Below, piece after piece: positions 35,001 through 47,000 of a stretch of DNA of 64,000 bases. How positions within the stretch are numbered: position 1 is the first letter of the stretch; every line of letters begins with the position of its first letter. The notes under the pieces are model-generated. The model ran no database searches. It was not told the DNA's origin and worked only from the letters and a program-made list of their open reading frames with translations. The stretch comes from Pieris napi (lineage: Eukaryota; Arthropoda; Insecta; Lepidoptera; Pieridae), in contig NC_062251.1 in the NCBI RefSeq assembly GCF_905475465.1, positions 3,279,001 to 3,343,000 of the forward strand. Reading direction: 5' to 3'. Position numbers and translations under genes: made by a program.

Positions 35001-38000
35001 TCTAATTATTAATCTTAGTTTTATATATTGTTTCTCAGTAAGTGAATTATGTATGCAATTCTTATGAGAAATAAAGTTATACTTAACTCTAAACCTATGT
35101 AGGTTTTAAGAACTTTTTAAGGTTTTCCTTATAATAGTGTTAAATAAAGAATTTTCATATCAACTCTCTCAGTTTCTATTAAGTCAACTGTCTTTGTACC
35201 TACTCCCACCATCACTATTTATCACGTAGAAACTAATACTTCACGGAAAACGTGTTTGCAAAATATGTATGTCCAATTACGCTCTTTTAAATAAATTACC
35301 TCTTTCTTCCTTTTGTGAAGAAGAGTGACACGGAGCATACTTTTGAACGCCTCGCAGTGCTCTACTCTCGACATGTCAAAAAACCCAGTCTTTCGAAACT
35401 TGGATGACTTTTTTCTCACTAATATAACACTTACAGGATAATATGAGTTCACTGAAATCGAGTTTAATAATCTATCAAGCACATATGGTATTTTTTATGA
35501 ACAATTATTTTGTTTAAGATAGTAAATAATAACATTAAAATCAATAATCTTGGACGTCCGTCAGTCTGTGTTTATGGATCCATGTATGTGGCAGAGAAAT
35601 TGGTCGAAAAATTTATCGTACCAGAATACTTTTTTCTTATTATATAAAGTTATACCCTGGGCTGATTCCTAGTTAATATTAGCGTTCTAAGTACTGTCGT
35701 TTAATTATAATTTGTAAAAAAATATTGTTTGTTTGTAAAGTAGGTTTACGATCGAGATGTTTACGTGATAACGTCTTATTGGTGATATAAGTTTTTGGGA
35801 AGTAAGGAATTAATGAAGACAACAATTTTTTCAAATTTTAAATTACATCTATCGTTTTATTCACACTTTTGATAATAAATTTCGGGTGTAAAATGACAAG
35901 TTTACTTATTCGACTATGATATACATTTTTCTTCATACATTCACGGAATGACTGGCAGCGCTCGAGATGAGACGGGAGATCGGTCCGTCTCTCTCTCGTT
36001 ATACCTGCGATCGCGCTCGTGAGGTTTTGGTGTGACACAAGTTTCTGAACATGTCACCCGACTAAAACGATTTTAAAGACGTTATCACGTCAAAAACTAA
36101 AATACGACTGTGTATTTGTATAGGTATCTATATATACATTTATTTTTGTATTTTTTTTCCTCACCTTAGAGTTATGGCGCCACTATATATTTTTTTTATA
36201 TTAAGTAAGTAGTAAGAAGTAAAAATAAAAAAAAAAATGTAAACGAATTATTTTTTTTTTAAATGTGAATGACCGCTATGAGGCGTGCACTTTAGGGTTT
36301 TTCCAAACTATTTAATTTTGTTTTTATTAATGTTTAATTATTTTTATTAATACTAATAAGTCTCAATTAGTCAAATAAATGTGGTAATTATTTACAGGAA
36401 AGATTTAGATTCGACACATTATGTTCGTGTGTACTTGGGTGCTGGTGTACTAATACACAAATCCGTAGTGATGTCTGCAGCTCATACATTTTATAATATG
36501 AACGCAAATCAGGTAATCCATTAATTTTTTTTTTTAAAGACAATTCACACCAATTGACCTAGTCCCATGCTAAGCTGGTGAAGCTTGTGTTATGGGTACT
36601 AGGCAACGGATATACATACATATTATAGATAGATATACATATAAATACATATTTAAACACCCAAGACCTAAGAATAACACCAAATGCTCATCACATCTAT
36701 ATTCGCCTCAGCCGGGGATCGAACCCGGGACCCATGGATTCGCAGTCAGGGGTACTAAACACTAGACCAATGAGTCGTCAAAATAAATTAAATATATCCA
36801 TTATCCACGTGATTTCAGCGTGCGACTCTCAGAGGTCGTGGGTTCAATCCCCGACTGTGCAACAATGGACTTTCTTAGACCCAAAAAGTCGACGGTTTAA
36901 GGCATAGTAGGCTGATCACCTACTTGCCCATTAGGTTGTCTAACGATTATAAAACAGATACAGAAATTTGAGGCCCACACCTAAGAAGTTTGTGGTGCCA
37001 CGGGTGTTTGTTTTTTTGTATTCTTCAAATAGGGAGGACAATCAAATACTTGTGATAATATGTTAGAAAAAAGATATACACGTGTAAAAATGACACGAGG
37101 ACTTATGAAGCAGCGCTAACCAGATCAACTTCTTCAGTTCTTCTTCAGTAGACCGTAATATCGCATCACACACCTCCCGACGGGACTCTTTGTATCGAAG
37201 AAGTCGCATGGATCAGAGATATTTTACTGGTGTTATAGGTCGGTTATCGAAAGCTGGCGCGTTCACAGTACTCACACTAATGCAATTTCACTATACAGTA
37301 TGTTTAAAAATATTACTTTTTTACCAAGCTATAATTTTAGTCATGTTGATGTTCATGTTGATCTTTACTGTTTTATATTATTATTATTTTATACATGTTG
37401 ATATTTTTTCAAACATTACCAGGGCAATCTTGTAAAATGGTGCACAATGTTTTTAATTATTTTAAGCATCTTAATAAAAACAGTTTAATGAAAAAATGTT
37501 ATATTTAATTTGACATCAGATGCGACTGGGGTTTCTAAGAGGAGTATTGAAAGAATAGTTAGTGAAGTGTGTTGAGCTAGATGGAGCTGATGTCGAAAAA
37601 TGAAAAATTATTTACACAAACTACTCTTTTACGTTCTTGGTCGGGCTTACAACTTTGGGATCCACCATCGTATCACGTATGCACATAATATTTATATGTA
37701 TTTGACACATTTTTATTTATTTACAACCCACCCAACCTTACTAAAACCAGAGTAGACTAAAATATATAGCTTGGCAAAAAAGTCATATTTTTAAACATAC
37801 TGTATAGTGAAATTGTATTAGTGTGAGTACTGTGAACGCGCCAGCTTTCGATAACCGACCTATAACCAAAGTAACAATAAAAATCAACGGACAATTGACT
37901 CGATCGGAAAATTTTCTGATAATCGCAACATTCCCTGACATATAATTTTAAATAACTTGGTAGATTTACCAATAGTTTTAAATTTAAAGTCCTTGGTGCA

Positions 38001-41000
38001 ATGGTTGCATCTCCTGACAAACATAGTGTTAAACAAAAACTTTGGCGATTAAAAAGAGTAGCGGAGACTTTATTGCCCGTTCTTCTCTTCCGTTCTACGC
38101 CCTTGAGAACAGGCAGTAAATGTTAAATTAGAAGCATTTCATATGTATTTCTTTTTTGACGTACATAATCGTACATTGTGTTACCTATATAATATGAATA
38201 AATGATTTTGACTTTATACGTTCGGGCTGTGAGGAAAAATGTTGGTTGGTGACTGGTGTACAAACATATATATAACTGCAGTAAAGGAGGATTTGATCTA
38301 TTTTTTGAAAGTCTCCAGGTCTTCAGGCGTAAAATGCTGCAGTCATAGTTCCGTCACCAATTACAATTGCTATTGCAATATTTGATTTAATATTTGTATT
38401 TCTTAATCTTGTTTATTGTATTATTTCTTTTCTCTCTCTCTTTTCTTTATTGTTTTTGTATATTGTGTGTTCGTTGTGTTTTGTTAAGCCTTTTAAAGTA
38501 TATATATATACTAGTAGACTCGGCCAAGCGTTGCTGTGGCTAAGATTTTTGTTATATTACATAGTAGTAAACTATTCAAGAGAAACGGCAGGAGAACACC
38601 AATCCACCATGCTTTTTTGGTGGTTATGCCATTAAATTGTAGCTTATGTGAAACGTTGGTAATTATTTTGATAAGGATCAATACCTAGGTACGAATAAAG
38701 AGCCTTTTCTAGCGGTATTTTAATTTAAAAAAAATTATAAAAGGACACTTATTGTGACGGAACTATAAAAGATAGAGACATGCTGTCACGACATTTTTTA
38801 TAGATAGTGATGTGTCCTGAAAAAATGTAATACATCATATTGTTCTATCATTAATAGTTTTCGCAGCGCACTCGACTGAAAGAAGTTTTTTGTTTATTTT
38901 TTACACCTTGGGTTAGATTATTCAAGTTTTAGTAAGCATCCCTATGAACATAGCCTATGTCACTCGGGAATAGTGTAGCTTGCCAACGGTGAAAGAATTT
39001 TTGAAATCGGCTCACTAGTTTCGGAGCCTATTCATTTCAAACAAACAAAAAATCAAACCTTTCCTCTTTATAATATTAAGTACTAGTGGACCCGACAGAC
39101 GTTGTCCTGCATGATATTTCAAGCAATTAGTAAAGCAAAGTATGAAAGTACCGACTGCAGCGCCATCTGGCTGGCTGATTTGTGAATCTAAACCATTCCC
39201 AGATCCCCTTGAACACACACAAAAAATTTCATCAAAATCGGTCCAGTCGTTTGAGAGAAGTTCAGTGACATACACACTCACAGAAGAATTATATATATAA
39301 AGATAGATAATAGATATATTCTATTACAGTTAAAGTGTCGAGCTGGTGATATGGTCACTCAAACTACTAACGAAACGTGTGGTACGTCGGATCGGGAACG
39401 AGATGTTAAGGACATAGAGAGGCATCCATATTTAGACCAAAGTAAGTTTATCAAAAGTTCATTTATCTTTAGTATTATAAACGGGATTCTTATACACCTT
39501 TTAACTCAAACTCAAAATAACTTTATTCATATAGGTAACAAACACTTATACTTATGAATTTAAGGCCGGCAACGCATTTGCGAGCCCTCTGACGGCCTAT
39601 GGGCGCCGCTATCACTTACTTCGCCGATTTTGTCGTATGGGAATCAGTCTTAGTTAATACTAGAGAACCGATTGACAAGTTCTAACATAAAAAAAACTTT
39701 AGAGGTGTCAAGGGACACCCGGATGGAGCGAAATTCCTTTCGATTAGTTTATATGTTAATTGGTATCATAACAGTATGATAGATTTTCTCGACACCAATC
39801 TTACGACGAAAAAAAAAGCCAACATCACGAGGTGTTCCCAGGCGGTCACCCATCCAAGTACTGACCTCGTCCGATGTTGCTTAACTTCGGTGATCGGACG
39901 AGGTGTATTACAATAGCAAATAGCAAAAAAGTGTCGTGACAACTTTTCGTAAGAATTTTTTCCGTCTAGCCCCCTTTCACAACGCGCGATAAGGAACTTC
40001 GTTCCAACAATATCATTTAGCATAATTTATTACTTACTAGCTGCCCCCTCGAACTTCGTTTCTCCTTAATTAGATTTTAACTAACTCTCCGGCCTAGAAT
40101 TAGTAATGGTATAAGATCCCGATATACAACGACCTTCACCGAGATGCTTATTTAATGAAACGTATTTTATATTTAATTTAATATGTCAATACATTTTTTT
40201 TTTTTGATAGAGCGCATCGTGCAATCAGTCTTCTGACTATGAGCAGATGAGTTGTAGGATGGTTTGCGGGTGGAGATATTCCTCATTAGGAATATCTACC
40301 ATAATAATATTAGCTCCGTCAATGCTGCTGAGCTCTAAGGTTCTTCGTCTTTTGAGTCGGTTTATATACTCCGGTAGGGTGAGTTGAACAGCTAGGTGGT
40401 TAGGATGATATTCCAGCCTAGTCTTGTACTTCTGAGCGTATACTTTTATTTCCTCCTTGACTGTAGGTATGCCTAGGTGTTCATGTACTTCAGAGTTTCT
40501 TATGAACCAAGGCGAGTTGCTTATTTGTTTAAGGATGTAGTTTTGTGTTCTATGAATTTTAGTTTTGTTAGAGTCACATGTAGCTCCCCACAATTGTATC
40601 CCGTAGGTCCACACGGGTTTGATAACAGAATTGTAGATAAGGAGTTTGTTGTCGATGGACAATTTCGAGTTTCTACCCAGTAACCTCTACCAGTACAGCC
40701 TCTTATATTTAATGTTGATCTCACGCCGTTTTGTTTCGATGTGTTTTTGCCATGTCAATCTACGGTTCAAGTGCAGTCCAAGATATTTAACTGTGTCACT
40801 CTGAGGCAGTTCCTTTCCTCCTAGGTTTACAGGGGGGCATGTCTTTCTTCGCAGTGTGAATGTCACCTGTACTGATTTGCTAGTGTTCACCCTAATTCTC
40901 CACCTATCGAACCAGTTGCTTATTTCATCTAGGCTTCGCTGCAGCTTTAACGTGGCTTCTTCGGGTTGTTTACTTGAAGCTAGGATTGCCGTATCGTCTG

Positions 41001-44000
41001 CATAGGTTGCAATGTTGACTTCAGAGGTACGCGGTAGATCTGAGGTATATATGGTGTACAGCACTGGGCCAAGTACAGAGCCTTGAGGTACCCCTGCAAG
41101 TATATCATGAAAAACCTGATGTACAATCCATCTCTTTCACTTGGAATATTCTATCGGTGATATAAGACTCTAGGATTCCATAGAAAGTATGAGGCAGAAG
41201 TGACTTGATCTTGCATAAGAGCCGTGCCATACGCGATCGAATGCTTGTTGAACGTCCAGAAAAGCTGAGGAGCAGCTCTTTTAGCTCAAGGCTATTGCTT
41301 ATGAAATGTCAATAAATATAATCCATATGGGTTGCCTAGCAAATTTCAGTCCAGAGTATGTTTAATTAATATTTTAAAAAAAACATTTGACTGTACTTTG
41401 ATGGTATGCCTAGCCCACTTCCATATGATTTTTTATTGTTGATATGTTTATTCTGTCAGAAAGTTTATTCGCCATCATGCTTCTATTCATTGCGCATTCT
41501 GACATGTTTCAACTTTTTGGTTAATGTTTTTGTTAATTTCTTTACACACGTAATCATAGTTATTACACGCTTTATATTAGCTTCACCTGTATGTATGTAT
41601 GTATGTATGTAACCGACTCCTTCGGACTCGATTTTGAACCACTTTAAACGGACAGATTTAATTCAAACTTTGTACACTTATAAAGAATCAGCGACAATAT
41701 AATAATTTCATAGGTTTATCTCGAAAAAACAATTACATTTTTTTTAGGTCCACAAAGCAATACGATTAAATTGAGACAACACGTATTTCTGCTAGGACTA
41801 AAAAGTGGAAAATAAATATAGTTTTAAAAAACTACTACTACTAACAACTAAGTATTTTTTGTTCATTACCATTTTCAGCCTAAATTAGGAATTTTTTTTT
41901 CACTTTTTAGTTTGATGTGCTTTAAAAGAGTGTTTTATAGTTTTTTTAAACTATATTTTTTATTTTAAGAGCCGTGTTGACCTAGTGGCTTCAGCGTGCG
42001 ATTCTCCATCCTAAGGTTGTGGGTTCGAACCCAATATACTGTATATATGCATTTAAAACTCGCTTGTACGGTTAACGAAAATATCGCGAGGATCCGTCGT
42101 ACCTTAGACCCAATTTGTCGATAGCGTCAGGCATATTTACTTACCTCAAACGAAAAAGATACAAAAATCTGAGGCCCAGAACTATAATATATCTTTTTCA
42201 GGTAAATTCAGAAACAACGTGGCATTGTTAATATTGCAAACGCCATTCGACCTATCCGTAGCTAACATTGGTACCGCGTGTTTGGAAAGCCAAATGCCCC
42301 CACCTGGGACCGATTGCTACAGCATGGGGTGGGGCCTAAATAATGCTGAGTTTGCTTTCAATGTGAAAAAAGTAAGTGTATCTTTTGTACATCGCCTGCG
42401 CGTGAGAACAAATCATGTGACAGCAGTTTTCGAACAAAGGATTTTTGCATGGGATGGGTGATTCTAACACGCCGGGACACAAAGTGTAGGTACGGTAGAA
42501 CTCAGAAGGTTGAAGTGAATGGTAAGAGGTCCTCTGAGTCGGCAGTAAATATGGGGGTACCACAGGGCTCAACTCTTGGCCCCTTCCTCTTTCTTGTTTT
42601 TATAAATGATCTACCTTTCATTTAGAGGAAAAACATCAGATAGTTTTGTTTGCTGATGATATTTAAAATCAAACGACAAATAAAAAATTTTGACGACGTG
42701 AACAATGCGTGAAAAGACAATCTTCGATTGTCTATTTGTTTAGTATGAACAACCTTCTACTTAATGCAAAAAGACAAAATGCATTAAATTTTGTGCAAAA
42801 AAATGCAAGGGTTATGGATACTAGACCAATTATAAATGATGAGGTATTGAATCTGGATGATACAACTGTATATCTTGGAATCACCATGGATTCAAAACTT
42901 CAGTGGTCCCCTCATATTAACGGATTCTGCAGCTTACGCGGTTAAAATAATTCGCTCACTAACTGATGTCGATACAGCTAGACTTGTTTATTTTAGTTAC
43001 TTTCATAGCTTAATGACTTATGGCTTATTATTATGGGGTCATGCTGCTGATGTCGAAACTATTTTCATCCCGCAGAAGAGGGCTTTTCGTGTAATCTATA
43101 ATTTTAAAATGTAGGGAATCTCTTAGAGATAAATTCAAGGAAATTAATATACTTACCTTTCCCTCGCAAAATATTTATGAAAATATTATGGATGTATACA
43201 AAAATAGTGATAAGTTTACTAGAATAGAAAATACGCACAGTGTTAATACTAGAAACAAACGCAGGCTGCAATTTCCCAGTACTAGAATATCTTTTTTTTT
43301 TTTTTTTTTTTTTTATAAAACAGGGGGCAAACGGGCAGGAGGCTCACCTGATGTTAAGTGATACCGCCGCCCATGGACACTCTCAATGCCAGAGGGCTCG
43401 CGAGTGCGTTGCCGGCCTTTCAGGAATCGGTACGCTCTTTTCTTGAAGGACCCTAAGTCGAATTGGTTCGGAAATACCTCAGTGGGCAGCTGGTTCCACA
43501 TAGTGGTGGTGCGCGGCAAAAACTGCCTTGAAAAACGCTCAGTTGTGGAACGGCGGACGTCGAGGTGATACGGGTGGAATTTCGTATTCTGTCTCGACGT
43601 CCGATGATGAAATTCAGCTGCAGGTATTAATCCGAACAACTCCTCTGAACACTCTCCATGGTAAATGCGGTAGAAGATGCAGAGTGACCCCACATCTCTA
43701 CGCAACGCCAAAGGATCAAGCCGCTCGGAGAGGGATTGGTCGTCGACGATTCGAACCGCTCTGCGTTGTATACGGTCAAGTGGAAGGAGCTGGTACTGGG
43801 GAGCCCCCGCCCAGAGGTGAGAGCAGTACTCCATGTGGGGCCGAATTTGCGCTTTATATAGTTGCATGCGGTGGCCCGGAGTGAAGTACCGCCTCGCCTT
43901 GCTGAGCACACCAAGCTTTTTGGAGGCTAATTTAGCCTTTCCCTCCAAGTGACCGCGAAACTGAACGTCGTTCGATATGTCAACGCCAAGTATTCCAATG

Positions 44001-47000
44001 CTGGCTGTGGCTTTAAGAAGAGTGTTTTCGAAAAGAGGAGTGGCGACAAAGGGTGTTTTTTTAGCGGAAAACGCGCAAACTTGTGTCTTCTTGGGGTTAA
44101 ATTGGACTAGGTTTAGTCTGCCCCAGTCTGAGACTCCACGTAGTAGAGTTTCGACTTCAGACACAAGTTTGTTCCGGTACTCATCGACAACTGCCCGAGA
44201 AATACCTGCCCGGCCAGTGTAAAAAGTATCCCCAGTGCTGTCATCCGCATAGCAATGAATGTTGCTAAGTTGCAACATATCATTGATATGCAGAAGAAAC
44301 AGGGTCGGGGATAGAACACAGCCTTGTGGGACCCCAGCGTTCACGGGTTTAAGGTCGGAACATGCTCCGTCGATGACGACCTTGATGCTCCGATCGGCCA
44401 GAAAGCTGGAGATCCAATCGCATAATTTCTCGGGTAGCCCATAGGCTGGAAGCTTCGAGAGCAGTGCTCTGTGCCACACCCGATCGAAGGCTTTCGCTAT
44501 GTCCAAACTTACCGCCAGCGCCTCCCCCTTGGACTCAATTGCCTCTGCCCACCTATGTGTAAGGTATACAAGGAGGTCACCAGCTGAGCGACCACGACGA
44601 AAGCCGTACTGAGAATCGCTAATCAACTGGTGGCCCTCTAGATACCTCAAGAGCTGGCTATTAATAATGGTTTCCATTATTTTGGAGAACAAGGAGGTTA
44701 TAGCTATTGGGCGATAGTTGGACGGATCAGAGCGATCGCCTTTTTTTGGGATCGGATGTATCGAAGCGGTCTTCCAGCACTTCGGGGCAGTGCCGAGCAA
44801 GTACAGGTACCGAAAAAGGCGCGTTAAGACCGGAGCCAACTCAGGAGCACAAGTACGCAGCACAATTGGGGGGATACCATCCGGCCCGCTCGACTTATGA
44901 ATGTCCAAGGAAGATAGTGCTTTGCGCACGGCACGTTGCTGGAATGTGATTTCCGGCATCGAAGAATCACACCGCGAAATGGTCGGTGGTGATCTCCCTC
45001 TGTCATCCAAAGTCGAGTTGGACGCGAAGAGACAGCCCAAAAGGTCGGCCTTCTCCTTCGCAGTGTGGGCCAGAGAGTCATCCTCCCTGTGCAGTGGCGG
45101 AATGGCGGGCTGACAAAAATTCCCTTGGACAGCTTTGGCGAGAGACCAGAAGGCTCGAGTCCCTGAAGGGAGTTGGGCCAATCTCTCGCCAAATCTGGCA
45201 ATGTGCTCTGACTTTGCCTTAGTGATTTCCCGTTTGAAGGACCTGGAGGCTGAGTTATATGCTGTTTTAAGTTCGCTGGTATTGGCATCACGAGATTTCG
45301 CCGCTTCCGCCCATGCCTTAAAGCATTCTCGCTTTCGACGCGAGGCCGCCTTGCAAGAACGTTTAAACCAGGGCTGAGACTTGCCACCGATCGGCACCGC
45401 AGAAAATGGAATAAAGAGTTCCATGCCCTGCAGAACCACTTCGGCGACAGAGGCGGCGACGGAATCTGGAGCTTCCGGCGAAAAGCACATAGGCCCCCAA
45501 GGGTAGGACGCAAAGAAAGACCGCATCCCGTCCCAATCTGCTGACTTATAGTGCCAGATACGGCGACAACCCATAAAGCGGGGCCGTGAAGGGCGCGTAG
45601 ATGGCACAGTACTCCGGACCACACAATGATCTGATGAACCCAATGGCGGGTCAACAGAGACTTGATAATTCTCCGGATGTGAAGTCAGCAGAAGGTCCAA
45701 CAAAGAGGGTTTGTGACCATCCACATCTGGTATTCGCGTAGTCGCAGGGACCATTTGTGTCAGGTCGTAGGCTAAAGCAAAGTCGTGAAAGGATCTTCCC
45801 GCGTGATCGGTGGTTTCTTTGGATCGGTGGATCTAAAGTTAGTAATTATTTTTTGGGAAAAGGCATACTCTTAAATAAACAATAAACTACAAGCTCCCAC
45901 CTTATCAGAATGCCAAATCATAAAATGACTGCTTCACGACTGATTTGAGAGCGACCGCCGATGCGAAAACGCTGTGTGAGTTCTAAAAGTGAGTTACAGA
46001 ATCGCAAGGCTGTATACTATACATTATTTTATTTTTTTTAGACATCTTTATTTCTATTGGATAATTATGTATGTATAAGCACGTTTTACATGTTTAAAAT
46101 GGCGTATGATATCAACGACTACATGACATGCTTAGGACAAACTTTCACTCATTGTAAAGGAGAAGGTGGATCACCCCTAATATGCTCGATACCCGTAAGT
46201 ATGTTGTAATTGGCCAATTATTCCAAAGTACAATATAATGTAATAATTTTTTAAAGTTACACTTCTTTTGGCGCGTTAAGGAAAATAATCAGAGTAAATT
46301 TTTACGATACTCGCGCACACTGTCACATAAAACCGACTACAACCCGTGCGCGATAAGTTGGGACCTGAGCGCGGTGACGTCACAGCGGCGTGTTTGTACC
46401 GTCCGCAAAAAAAGCGAACACAACGAGCAGCCGCCGCGGCTTCGTCCTTGTTTTTTTTAATATAATTTATTATGTTACTTAGGGATGATGCTGCTTTTTA
46501 TCTAATCTTTATTTTTTTTTACACTATTTGAATAAGCCAGAACAAGACTAAAAATCCTAGTAAAAAACTTGCGATGCGAACGGTACAGTTGTCGCTTGCT
46601 CTGTTTTATCGACAAGTTGTATTGTTTGTCATGGCGTGTGTTTTTCAGAGTCGTGTTTATTTAAACCAAAATTATGATTTCTATACGAGAAAACCCGTTC
46701 CAATGTGATAAAAAACATAGTGTTTATTGTAAAATATCATGATTAGTACATATTAAGTCGTTTCGATTGGAAGTGACCATTAAAATGGACAAGAAAAATG
46801 CAATTCGAAGAGGGAAAAGTCCCTCTAAAATGCTCGAAGAAAATTATTACGCCAAAACAAACCACATAACATGTATGCCTTGTTGATATACAAAAAAAAT
46901 TGTCTTTAGGCATTTGACATTAAAAAGTGCGCGAAAAGATTTTAAATGAAAGACTATAAAATGTCATGTATAAAACAGTTGGCGGGCTAAACCGCTGTCT

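Noticed and set aside
44824..45654. 276-codon frame overlapping the LINE ORF
   Set aside because: It is an alternative frame of the LINE reverse transcriptase region with no domain; likewise the + strand frames there.
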